Program-made: the position numbers and the translations under genes | Part shown: positions 1-6,163 of the stretch, one piece after another | Numbering within the stretch: the stretch's first letter is position 1 | Layout of the letters: the number at the start of each line of letters is the position of its first letter | DNA from: an uncultured Eubacteriales bacterium | Lineage (GTDB): Bacteria > Bacillota > Clostridia > Christensenellales > CAG-138 | Direction of reading: 5' to 3' | DNA length: 10,733 nt | NCBI GenBank assembly: GCA_900542615.1 | Contig: UQOG01000067.1 | Location: 1 to 10,733 of the forward strand | Notes under the pieces: model-generated | What the model saw: the letters and a program-made list of their open reading frames with translations, nothing else | Database searches by the model: none | What the model was told of the DNA's origin: nothing

Positions 1-14
1 TTACCTCTTATAAA

Positions 15-81
15 CGAAAAAGCCCAGCTTTTGCTGGACTTTTTCGACAGCCTGAAAGGAGGCCGCATTTGCGGCCTCCTT
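15..81. repeat. End of an intergenic hairpin element (copy 1)
   Basis: Two consecutive stem-loops. The first (15-46) has arms beginning CGAAAAAG and ending CTTTTTCG, one internal mismatch and a TTTT loop. It is followed by ACAGCCTG. The second (57-67 with 70-80) is a perfect 11-bp GC-rich stem, AGGAGGCCGCA against its complement. The same order (CGAAAAAG...CTTTTTCG hairpin, TTTTTCGACAG, C/G-CTG, then a GAGGC GC-rich hairpin) recurs at 9787-10004, so this is probably the right portion of a related repeat. It may also act as a terminator for a gene upstream of the window. It ends only six bases before the ribosome binding site of the next gene. Confidence 0.6.
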
Positions 82-97
82 ATCCAGGGAGGTAACC

Positions 98-1441
98 ATG
101 CGATTTTTATCTATTCTTATCGCCTTTTTTTGTGTAATAGGGATCATGTCTGGTTGTCAGCCCACGCCCGAGGAAAACATCGTAATACAACCCCTAAATG
201 CGGAGGAAATTCCTACATCTGAGCCGGAAGCCAGCGTATCCTATCAGGTCGTGGATCGATGGGTAGAAACATTTAAACCCTATGATTTTATTACATGTTC
301 CATTGATACAGCCGTAGAAATGCCGGATACGAATACCTACCCCACGATTCTAGTTCAATCGGCACAGTTAAACCTTGCGGATTTCCAGACATTTGAACAT
401 GTTCTTGCCCCAGAAGCCACCGGGGTTCGGATCGATACGCCCACAAAGGAAGAGTTGATGACCCAGTTAGCTAATGTACAAAAGGGCATGGTTCAATATG
501 ACCCCCAGGGGAAGCCTTACTGGACCTCCTATAAAGGACAGGAAGAGGATATACAAAGGCTTAAGGAGGAAATTGACGCCGCGCTTCCCGAAACGTATGA
601 CGACCCCGCTCAGATGGAATTTATTTGGCCTGGCGCCTACTGTTATCAAATGCCGGACGGCAGTAAATGCCGCATACGCGGCAGTGATGAATCTATCAAC
701 TATTCCAACCATGGCGGCATGATTCAGACGGAATCCATCGTAATGAGTGGCGGGTATCCTGGTGAGCCGGAGGGTACTACCTTGCAAAATGTACAGCTTT
801 CACAGGAAGCCGCCGTTTCCATTGCCAACGAAACGCTACAGGAGCTGAATATAACGAACCTGGGCCTTGCGGAGATAGAAAAAGCAAGAATCATTATGAA
901 TTATACATACGAAGTGATTTCAGAGGGCTGGTACCTAATTTTTACACGGAATGATGGAAATCGCTTCCCCACATATTATGGGAAATATTATACGAATCTA
1001 CTGTCCTTCGATACGGAACGATTCTCCGCACCTCTAATGAACGAGCAACTCCGCCTGTTTGTGGATGAAACCGGTATTCGAGAATTGAGCTGGTTAAATC
1101 CTTTGGAAATTGTGTCCATTCCTGCGGAAAACAGTATATTGATGCCATTTGCACAAGTTCAGGAGCGGGTAAAGCAAGCTTTGAAAATTGGCCTTGCATG
1201 GATCAACGAGGACGAGCAGAATTCCGATTGGGCGGAAAAATTTACCATTCATTCCATGAAGCTATCCAATTCCATTGTGCCAGTCTTGGACCATACAGAG
1301 CAAGGGTTGATCGTCCCTACCTGGGTGATTGAATATAGCAATGAATTTTTTCTGGAAAAAGGAAGCGCAAATTCTGTTTTGTGCATTAATGCCATAGACG
1401 GTTCGTTTGTTGATCCAAATTATGCCTACTTCGCAGAATAA
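98..1441 (+). CDS. Putative secreted lipoprotein, possibly DUF6034-like
   Basis: A 447-residue protein. The start is set by the Shine-Dalgarno site AGGGAGGT (86-93), four bases ahead of ATG. The N-terminus has a single Arg, a hydrophobic stretch (residues 3-17) and a lipobox MSGC with Cys20, so it should be lipid-anchored on the outer face of the membrane. A low-complexity acidic linker (about 25-45) follows. The rest is a mixed alpha/beta-looking, aromatic-rich soluble region with no catalytic motif I recognise. The overall style, with a central NYSNHGG-type segment and a conserved C-terminal ending such as CINAIDGSFVDP, recalls the DUF6034 lipoproteins of gut Clostridia. That family call is from memory and uncertain. 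Codon use is more AT-rich than in the genes after 5435. The neighbour at 1790 is also an exported protein. No function can be assigned. Confidence 0.85.
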   Translation: MRFLSILIAFFCVIGIMSGCQPTPEENIVIQPLNAEEIPTSEPEASVSYQVVDRWVETFKPYDFITCSIDTAVEMPDTNTYPTILVQSAQLNLADFQTFEHVLAPEATGVRIDTPTKEELMTQLANVQKGMVQYDPQGKPYWTSYKGQEEDIQRLKEEIDAALPETYDDPAQMEFIWPGAYCYQMPDGSKCRIRGSDESINYSNHGGMIQTESIVMSGGYPGEPEGTTLQNVQLSQEAAVSIANETLQELNITNLGLAEIEKARIIMNYTYEVISEGWYLIFTRNDGNRFPTYYGKYYTNLLSFDTERFSAPLMNEQLRLFVDETGIRELSWLNPLEIVSIPAENSILMPFAQVQERVKQALKIGLAWINEDEQNSDWAEKFTIHSMKLSNSIVPVLDHTEQGLIVPTWVIEYSNEFFLEKGSANSVLCINAIDGSFVDPNYAYFAE

Positions 1442-1493
1442 ACTACTGGAAAAGCTATGCTCGCTGGGGAACGACTGCGACTAAGGGAAAAGC

Positions 1494-1604
1494 ATGGCGA
1501 TAGTCCGGGTGCAGAATCAACCAATGATGATCCATGAGAAGATACCATTTGTGGTGGCGGTGGTCGTAGTGAACAAGTTCGCAAGGATGATGCGGATGAA
1601 GTAG
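1494..1604 (+). pseudogene. Short ORF / remnant with hydrophobic basic tail (repeat copy 1)
   Basis: A 36-codon ORF with AAGGGA ahead of its ATG (1494) and stop TAG at 1602-1604. The last 15 residues, AVVVVNKFARMMRMK, are a hydrophobic run followed by a basic tail, as at the C-terminus of a membrane protein. The same peptide with only conservative changes ends at 2339. Of the eight base differences between the copies, three are silent (two synonymous codons and TAG/TAA), and the remaining changes give V/I, R/K and M/I. This favours a formerly or currently coding sequence. It could be a real small membrane peptide or the surviving 3' end of a deleted membrane-protein gene. I favour the latter, at low certainty. 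Confidence 0.35.
1557..1604 (+). repeat. 48-bp repeat, copy 1
   Basis: It matches 2292-2339 at 40 of 48 positions by eye, with an uninterrupted 24-base identity at 1569-1592 (equal to 2304-2327). It lies about 115 bp downstream of the lipoprotein stop codon, whereas copy 2 directly follows the stop of the next gene. Confidence 0.85.
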
Positions 1605-1693
1605 GCCGCATATGCTTGGCCGAAGCGTATGGGATCGGACATGCCGGCAAAAGGCCATTCGGGAGCAGGGGAAATCAAAAGCCCTGTAGCGGC

Positions 1694-1715
1694 TCGAAAC
1701 CGCTTTGTCTCTATA
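1694..1715 (+). terminator. Weak hairpin between the two exported-protein genes
   Basis: A short stem AGCGG/CCGCT with loop CTCGAAA, followed by TTTGTCT. It could stop transcription from the upstream lipoprotein gene. The stem is only five pairs and the T-run is poor, so this is a tentative call. Confidence 0.2.
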
Positions 1716-1789
1716 TGATTGGCGGCAAGGCAAAGCCCACGGGCCCAGCTTCCTGTTTTTGATATAGATCAAGGGGAGGTGTCATACAG

Positions 1790-2287
1790 ATGCGGAAAAA
1801 AAAGACGGTGCTTATTCTTCTGTGCGTCATAGCAGCCGTGGGGCTGGGACTCATGCTTTGGTTAAGGCCGTTTCGAAAAGAGATGCCTCCCTGGCACGCC
1901 CTTTTCCCCGCATGGATCGAATATGGCATTCCGCCAGAGTCTAAAATGCTCGCCACCGCGCCAACGCTCAGCAACGATGAAGAATTGTTACAGGAAATCA
2001 TTGTCGCGGCAAAGGAAAGCGAGATAGCGGAGCCCCTTTCCTTCCAGGATATGTTATATTTGGAGGACCCTTCATACTATCACTACGCCGTAATTCAGGA
2101 AACCGCAGAAAACGGAAAAGGCTATGATATCCGCCTTTTCGCGTTTACCAACGAAGATGTAAGCAAAGTGTATCTGGCGTGGATATCCGCAACGGCCTAT
2201 ATCGACAAGGAGGAGATCATCTTTCCCGCAACAGCCACCCCTGCGGAGGTAACGCAATGTATGAACGACTACCTGTCGGGTTCGTAA
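1790..2287 (+). CDS. Membrane-anchored extracytoplasmic protein of unknown function
   Basis: 165 residues, preceded by a good Shine-Dalgarno site (AGGGGAGGT, 1772-1780) nine bases before ATG. The N-terminus MRKKK plus a hydrophobic segment (about residues 6-25) is a signal anchor. There is no lipobox cysteine in the right context, so it is probably a single-pass protein with the remaining ~140 residues outside. The outer part is acidic, with Tyr-rich stretches (SYYHYAV, residues about 94-100) and no recognisable enzymatic motif. The last ~20 residues resemble the amphipathic helix of a small secreted domain. It lies in the same direction as the lipoprotein at 98, with a 348-bp gap, so it may have its own promoter, although I see none convincing. 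A 48-bp repeat begins almost immediately after its stop codon. Function unknown. Confidence 0.75.
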   Translation: MRKKKTVLILLCVIAAVGLGLMLWLRPFRKEMPPWHALFPAWIEYGIPPESKMLATAPTLSNDEELLQEIIVAAKESEIAEPLSFQDMLYLEDPSYYHYAVIQETAENGKGYDIRLFAFTNEDVSKVYLAWISATAYIDKEEIIFPATATPAEVTQCMNDYLSGS

Positions 2288-2291
2288 GGCA

Positions 2292-2339
2292 GCGGTGATC
2301 GTGGTGAACAAGTTCGCAAGGATGATGAAAATCAAATAA
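2292..2339 (+). repeat. 48-bp repeat, copy 2 (C-terminal coding remnant)
   Basis: It reads AVIVVNKFARMMKIK then TAA in the frame equivalent to copy 1. There is no start codon with a ribosome binding site in that frame, because a TGA lies shortly upstream inside the preceding gene. It is therefore a fragment and not a complete gene. Confidence 0.75.
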
Positions 2340-2361
2340 TAACTTCTGAGTAATCCATTGA

Positions 2362-2395
2362 GGCTTGCAAAAGGCTTCCTTCGCAAGCCCTTCTA
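2362..2395 (+). terminator. Candidate terminator after the 1790-2287 gene
   Basis: A stem GGCTTGC (2362-2368) with GCAAGCC (2383-2389) and a 14-base loop, followed by CTTCT. The position, about 75 bp after the stop codon, suits a terminator. The T-run is weak. Confidence 0.35.
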
Positions 2396-2565
2396 TTCGT
2401 TTGCCCTTTTAGCACCACACCAAAGTCATTTTCAGGATTTCTTTTGCAAAATCGCCTATATGCCCACATAAAAGAAGCGTCTATCGCCCCACGGTTTGCC
2501 GCCGATCTTCCAATAAATCAATTCAGTATGTCCCTCTGAAAGGGACGGCGAAAATTTTCTATTTT

Positions 2566-2604
2566 GCCACGCAATGCGGATTGCCATTGCGTGGCTTATT
2601 TTAT
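2566..2604 (+). terminator. Strong stem-loop with T-rich tail upstream of the sigma-like gene
   Basis: A perfect 11-bp stem GCCACGCAATG (2566-2576) with CATTGCGTGGC (2585-2595) and an 8-base loop, followed by TTATTTTAT. It has the form of an intrinsic terminator on the plus strand. No recognised gene ends close before it, so it either ends a long untranslated tail or works as an attenuator in the leader of the next gene, whose ATG is 88 bases downstream. Confidence 0.55.
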
Positions 2605-2627
2605 GCCTTCCTACGCCGCGCCCGCGC

Positions 2628-2679
2628 ACCTCCTGGCGCTTTGCAGCTCTGATACCAAAACAAAGATGACACAGGAGGT
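2628..2679 (+). promoter_or_regulatory. Possible ribosome-binding-site-masking hairpin
   Basis: ACCTCCTG at 2628-2635 is an exact 8-base complement of CAGGAGGT at 2672-2679, which holds the Shine-Dalgarno sequence of the sigma-like gene. Pairing would close a 36-base loop and hide the ribosome binding site. This is a sequence observation; that it operates in the cell is inference. Confidence 0.4.
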
Positions 2680-2683
2680 TCAA

Positions 2684-3112
2684 ATGAAAACCATCAATTT
2701 ACGGGAGTATTATCCTACGATATATCGCCGGGATCATCTGATTTCCTTGCCAGATGCGGTGGCGTCTGCACTGCATGAAGGGAAGGCAAGCGAAGTTGCC
2801 TATCAGGTGCGCGTTTTTCGGAACAAAGCCTACTATTCCTTAGAGTGGGCGGAGGCGCGCGGAGAGCTGCCCACAAGCACGGCGGCAGACCCTTATACCC
2901 TTCTGGCGGCAAATAATGAAAAGGAGCAGCTGTATCAAGCCTTGGCATCCCTTTCAGACAAGCAGCGGCAGCGGGTATACGCCCACTTCTTTTTAGGCAT
3001 GAGCTATAGCAGTATTGCCCGCTTAGAAAACGTAAGGGAACGTTCTATACAGGAGAGCATTCGCCGGGCGCTAAGAAGCATGGAAAAATTTCTGCAAAAA
3101 AATTTGTGCTAG
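2684..3112 (+). CDS. Sigma-70 region 4-like protein of clostridial mobile elements
   Basis: 142 residues. I chose ATG 2684 because AGGAGG (2673-2678) sits five bases ahead of it. The reading frame is open further upstream, but that extension crosses a strong hairpin and has no ribosome binding site. The layout is an N-terminal LREYYPTIY segment (residues 6-14), a middle part with FRNKAYYSLEW (45-55) and a C-terminal helix-turn-helix of sigma region 4 type (about 88-136). In the latter, LSDKQRQRVYAHFFLGMSYSSIA precedes a recognition-helix-like segment (RERSIQESIRRAL). No region 2 is present, so it is shorter than a full sigma factor. Proteins of this form are common in integrative elements of gut Clostridia, where they are annotated as sigma-like regulators. 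It probably controls transcription of element genes. The serine recombinase lies 770 bp downstream in the same direction. Confidence 0.85.
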   Translation: MKTINLREYYPTIYRRDHLISLPDAVASALHEGKASEVAYQVRVFRNKAYYSLEWAEARGELPTSTAADPYTLLAANNEKEQLYQALASLSDKQRQRVYAHFFLGMSYSSIARLENVRERSIQESIRRALRSMEKFLQKNLC

Positions 3113-3273
3113 CCCCCTCGAATTTGCCCCAAAAATGTATGGATAGATAGAGGGACATATTTCGCTGGGTGAACAGGGGAAGCGTTTGCCGGTGTAAGGC
3201 AGGACGTATCCCCCGCCATTGTCCTTAAAAAGCACTTTGAAAACCACATACCGATTGCCTGGATACAACAACC

Positions 3274-3361
3274 CCGCTTTACAAGCCCGCCAAGACCGCC
3301 TCCGCAGCCGGATCGGGGCAGGGCAAAACCCAAGGCGCCAGCGATACGGCTTGTAAAGCGG
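3274..3361. repeat. 14-bp perfect inverted repeat with 60-bp spacer
   Basis: CCGCTTTACAAGCC (3274-3287) and its exact reverse complement (3348-3361). The flanking and inner bases do not continue the pairing. It could close the stem of a structured RNA or bind a protein as a dyad. Confidence 0.7.
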
Positions 3362-3441
3362 CATAATGATACGCCTGCATAGTCGAGGTTAAGTCCCAGA
3401 ATGCAGCCCGCTGAAAGGGGGGTGGTGCAATCCCAGCGCGG

Positions 3442-3470
3442 CCGGAGCCGGCCGGTCCGGGCAATTTTCT
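3442..3470 (+). terminator. GC-rich hairpin with short T-run
   Basis: CCGGA (3442-3446) pairs with TCCGG (3456-3460), and the loop is itself a GCCGG-rich palindrome. AATTTTCT follows. It could end the sigma-like transcript about 330 bp after its stop codon. Tentative. Confidence 0.25.
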
Positions 3471-3712
3471 TATCATCGGTATAAACTATGCCGCAGCTCT
3501 AGTTCGGATGGAGCGCCTGCGTTCCCAACAAACATGCGGCTATGGGGAAAGCACATGGTTTAATAAGCATTTTCCCCGTTAATGCGCAGAATTCCGACGC
3601 AAAAACGCCATATATTCGGCACGGATTTATCCTTCAACCAATATTGCCGATTCTTCCCGGCGGGCACATATACCCTGGCCGGGGTACATATATTGCAGCA
3701 GGAGGTGATGGT

Positions 3713-3850
3713 ATGTATATCGAAAACACATATCCCAGCCATACCACAAAGGAGGAATGGGATGAACTCGCCTTGCTGGCTGCCAAGCTATTATCCGCCA
3801 TGGCCATACCCTTGCAAAAGCAGAATGCCCATATTACCATAGCTGTGTAA
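3713..3850 (+). CDS. Small 45-residue protein preceding the recombinase
   Basis: It begins MYIENTYPSH. ATG 3713 has an excellent Shine-Dalgarno site (AGGAGGT, ending 3706) six bases ahead. The composition suggests a short soluble protein with one amphipathic helix (about residues 13-33, EEWDELALLAAKLLSAMA). The recombinase ATG lies 32 bp after its stop, so the two are probably co-transcribed. Small ORFs at this position are common in clostridial recombinase modules, but I know no function for them. It could be an accessory or directionality factor, which is only a guess from position. A longer in-frame start at 3542 lacks a ribosome binding site. Confidence 0.55.
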   Translation: MYIENTYPSHTTKEEWDELALLAAKLLSAMAIPLQKQNAHITIAV

Positions 3851-3882
3851 CGATGGAATTGCGCTATTGAAAGGAGAGCGTA

Positions 3883-5397
3883 ATGGAAGCGATTTATGCA
3901 CGGCAATCACTGGATAAAAAGGACAGCCTATCCATAGAGACCCAGATAGAACTCTGCAAGCTGGAAAGTACCGGGGACGTGAAGGTATATATCGACCGGG
4001 GCTTCAGCGGGAAAAATACAAACAGGCCCCAGTTCACCAAAATGATGGAGGATATAGAAAGGGGCTTGGTAGACAAGGTAATCGTTTATAAGCTGGACCG
4101 GCTGAGCCGTTCCCTGTTGGACTTTGCCGCCATGATCGATACCTTTAAGCGGCATGACGTAGCCTTCTTATCCACGCGGGAAAAATTCGACACAGGGACG
4201 CCCATCGGCAACGCTATGCTGTCCATCCTGATGGTGTTCGCCCAGCTGGAGCGGGAGACCATCCAGCTGCGGGTGCAGGATAGCTACCATGCCCGCAGCC
4301 AGCGAGGCGCCTATGACGCCGCCGCCCCTTACGGCTACCAAAAGGCCAAGGCTATGGTTCAGGGCAAGCACATCAGTACCCTGGAAATAGAGCCGGAGAG
4401 CAGCGCCATAGTCCAGGCGGCATTCCAGGCCTATGCCTTTACGGATGCTTCCTTGGGCTCCATTGCAAAGGGACTAAACCGCAAGGGGATTCCTTCGCCC
4501 AATGGAACGGAATGGGATTCCGGCAAGCTGAGCCGGATCATGACAAACCCGCTCTATGTAAAGGCGGACGCGGATATCTACCGCTTTTATGAAAGCGCCG
4601 GCATGAAGATCACCAATCCGATCGACGACTTTTTAGGGGAGCGGGGCTGCGTTACCTATGGGGCCTGGGATCGGAGCCGTCGCAAATTTTCCCAGTGGGA
4701 TAAGCTGACACTTTCCCTGGGGCTGCATCCCGGCATGATCGAACCGGCGGTATTTCTCCGCTGCCAGCAAAAGCTCATGCACAACGTGCAGCTGGGCAAC
4801 GAAGGGAAAGGGAAGCATACCTGGCTCACCGGGCTGATGAAATGCGGCTACTGCGGCCATGCCATGCGGGTTGTGGCCTCCGGGCGGTGCATCCCCCGGG
4901 TCTCCTGTTCCGGCAAGACCAACTACGGCACCTGTGAGGAATATGAAAAACGTTGGCTGGTGGCGGATCTGGAAGCGGTGGTGGAAGCAGAGCTGTTTCG
5001 GGCGGTACGGCAAAAGCAGACGCTCAAGGCAAAGATCCAGCAGGAGGAAGACGCCCTAGAGAAGCGGCGCAAGGTGCAGATCGCCAAGGTGGAGCAGCAG
5101 ATTCAGAATTTGCTGGACGGCTTAGCGGAGGCAAAGGGGATCACGGTACAATACCTGAACGAGCGGATCAACGCCCTGGAAGGGGAACGGCGCAGCCTGC
5201 TGCAAGAGCAACAACAGGCGAAAGCCGCCAACATGGGAGAAGAAAACATGCGGCAGTTGGGGGATGTGCCGGCCCTGTGGGAACAGATGAACCTGGAACA
5301 GAAACGGGAGACGGCCAAGCTGCTCATCGAAAGGATTCAGATATATAACGATAAGGTGAAAATCCTATGGAAATATAATTTTATGGAGCAGGCATAA
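3883..5397 (+). CDS. Large serine recombinase (site-specific integrase)
   Basis: 504 residues, with ribosome binding site AAGGAGA (3871-3877) six bases before ATG. It catalyses integration and excision of a mobile element through a serine-DNA covalent intermediate. The N-terminal resolvase fold (1-135) holds Arg7 and the nucleophile Ser9 (YARQSLDKKDSLSIETQ), FSGKNTNRPQF (41-51), KLDRLSRS (70-77) with Arg73 and Arg76, and FAQLERETIQ (119-128). The recombinase domain (about 145-300) contains PYGY, GSIAKGLNRKGI and a TNPLY segment (221-225). A zinc ribbon follows with Cys321, Cys324, Cys342 and Cys351. Residues about 378-450 form a charged coiled coil, as expected for controlling recombination direction. 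The length is typical and all key residues are present, so it looks intact. Its end points at a truncated deacetylase gene, which suggests an attachment site right after the gene. Confidence 0.95.
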   Translation: MEAIYARQSLDKKDSLSIETQIELCKLESTGDVKVYIDRGFSGKNTNRPQFTKMMEDIERGLVDKVIVYKLDRLSRSLLDFAAMIDTFKRHDVAFLSTREKFDTGTPIGNAMLSILMVFAQLERETIQLRVQDSYHARSQRGAYDAAAPYGYQKAKAMVQGKHISTLEIEPESSAIVQAAFQAYAFTDASLGSIAKGLNRKGIPSPNGTEWDSGKLSRIMTNPLYVKADADIYRFYESAGMKITNPIDDFLGERGCVTYGAWDRSRRKFSQWDKLTLSLGLHPGMIEPAVFLRCQQKLMHNVQLGNEGKGKHTWLTGLMKCGYCGHAMRVVASGRCIPRVSCSGKTNYGTCEEYEKRWLVADLEAVVEAELFRAVRQKQTLKAKIQQEEDALEKRRKVQIAKVEQQIQNLLDGLAEAKGITVQYLNERINALEGERRSLLQEQQQAKAANMGEENMRQLGDVPALWEQMNLEQKRETAKLLIERIQIYNDKVKILWKYNFMEQA

Positions 5398-5411
5398 GGG
5401 GCGAACAAGCA

Positions 5412-5434
5412 GCGGCAAAAAGAGCCGCATTCTT
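5412..5434 (+). terminator. Candidate terminator after the recombinase
   Basis: GCGGC (5412-5416) pairs with GCCGC (5424-5428), followed by ATTCTTTT. The stem is short but the T-rich tail is present, and the position between two convergent stop codons fits. The T-run abuts the stop codon of the minus-strand deacetylase remnant. Confidence 0.45.
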
Positions 5435-6043
5435 TTAAGACCCTGTCATCCATTCCGTGTCTACGGTATCAATATCCCACTGGATCACCTCGTAGCCCAG
5501 GCCCCGGGCTGTGGTGATCACCGTATCGTTGTATTCCCCATAGGGGGGACGGAACAGGGCGGTTTTTTTGCCGATCAGCTTGGTGGTCATGGCCTCAAAA
5601 TCCGCCAGCTCCTTTTCGATGCCCTTGACGTCCAGCTGGTTCATATGGGGATGGGTGGCGGTATGGTTGCCGATCTCGTGGCCCGCCGCGGCGATCTGCT
5701 TTACCTCGTCCGGGTATTTTTCCACCCAGAAACCGCATAGGAAAAAGGTGGCCTTCACGTTATACTGGGCTAGGGTGTCCAGGATAAAGGGCGTTTTATC
5801 GTCCTCCCAGGCCGCATCGATGGTCAGGGCGATTTTCTTGTCCGCCCTGTCCACGCTGTAGACCGGCACCTCCTTGTGCCGGCCTGCCAGAACTTCCATT
5901 TCATATGCTTCCACCATGGCGCTGCTGCTGACGGCGGCGGCATTGGGCGTGAAGCTGAGCAGCAGGATAATGCCCGTAATCACCAGGGCCAGAATTAAGA
6001 TCCAGATGATCAGGGTGCGTTTGGTTATTACGAAGATGCGCAA
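5435..6043 (-). pseudogene. PdaB-like polysaccharide deacetylase, 3'-truncated by element insertion
   Basis: 202 residues from TTG at 6043, chosen because GGGGGAGGT (6060-6052) lies eight bases ahead; an ATG at 6091 lacks such a site. It has a signal anchor (about residues 8-31), then a NodB (CE4) domain. The visible motifs are LTIDAAWEDD (motif 1 with the catalytic-base Asp, in the TFDAAW variant typical of PdaB-type proteins), HEIGNHTATHPHM (motif 2, metal-binding His residues) and FRPPYGEYN (motif 3). Motif 4 begins as IQWDIDTVD but continues TEWMTGS-stop instead of D-W. The usual C-terminal ~60-70 residues with motif 5 (L-x-H) are missing. Family members remove acetyl groups from peptidoglycan or related glycans at the cell surface, often in sporulation. 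This copy is probably inactive as it stands. The break coincides with the end of the recombinase module. Confidence 0.8.
5452..5469. other. Candidate attachment-site core (element/host junction)
   Basis: ATTCCGTGTCTACGGTAT is an imperfect dyad with seven-base arms (six of seven pair) around GTCT. On the minus strand this is where the deacetylase stops resembling its family, right after the codons for D-T-V-D. Large serine recombinases use sites with imperfect dyad symmetry and a central dinucleotide. The centre here reads TC (GA on the minus strand). The stop codon of the recombinase is about 60 bp away. The exact crossover point is inferred. Confidence 0.4.
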
Positions 6044-6100
6044 AGCGGATGACCTCCCCCTTATGATGATGTTTAGATATATGCAGCACAAGGGCGGACT

Positions 6101-6128
6101 TTGCAGAAAATCTAGGGTATGTTAAAAT
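6101..6128 (+). promoter_or_regulatory. Possible promoter for the recD2-comF genes
   Basis: TTGCAG (6101-6106) and TAAAAT (6123-6128) separated by 16 bases, 36 bases before the recD2 ATG. The -10 matches the consensus at five of six positions but the -35 only at three. The 120-bp gap between divergent genes must contain promoters for both sides. I see no good one for the minus strand. Confidence 0.4.
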
Positions 6129-6163
6129 AGAAGCATCTTATTGAGAAGGACGCGTAGGGGCAC

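Larger units (their letters stand above)
2288..2683. other. Intergenic stretch with hairpins and gene debris
   Basis: About 400 bp without a convincing gene. It holds repeat copy 2 (2292-2339), a hairpin at 2362-2389, a small hairpin GTCCCT/AGGGAC at 2530-2546, a strong 11-bp hairpin at 2566-2595 and a segment complementary to the following ribosome binding site at 2628-2635. On the minus strand an open frame ending near 2456 encodes an unusual aromatic-rich peptide (ELIYWKIGGKPWGD), possibly debris of an older gene. I could not identify it. Confidence 0.6.
3113..3712. other. 600-bp non-coding stretch in the mobile module
   Basis: No ORF here has both a ribosome binding site and protein-like composition. 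It contains a 14-bp perfect inverted repeat (3274-3287 with 3348-3361), a GC-rich CCGGA/TCCGG hairpin (3442-3460) followed by AATTTTCTT, and a GGGGAAA/TTTCCCC stem (3544-3577). A frame open from 3542 runs into the small gene at 3713 but has no upstream ribosome binding site. Possible roles are a long untranslated RNA, an element-specific regulatory region or decayed genes. I recognise no known RNA family. Confidence 0.6.

Noticed and set aside
1605..1762. Open frames between repeat copy 1 and the gene at 1790
   Set aside because: All three plus frames are short and lack starts with ribosome binding sites. None shows a recognisable motif.
2456..2560. Minus-strand peptide containing ELIYWKIGGKPWGD
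   Set aside because: It looks protein-like, but the frame has no supported start and runs through a terminator hairpin. Not enough for a gene call.
2564..2683. N-terminal extension of the sigma-like gene
   Set aside because: It begins inside a strong hairpin, has no ribosome binding site and encodes cysteine-rich sequence unlike the family. ATG 2684 has a good site.
3542..3712. N-terminal extension of the 45-residue protein
   Set aside because: No ribosome binding site at 3542, and a clear one at 3700-3706. The extension is kept only as a possibility.
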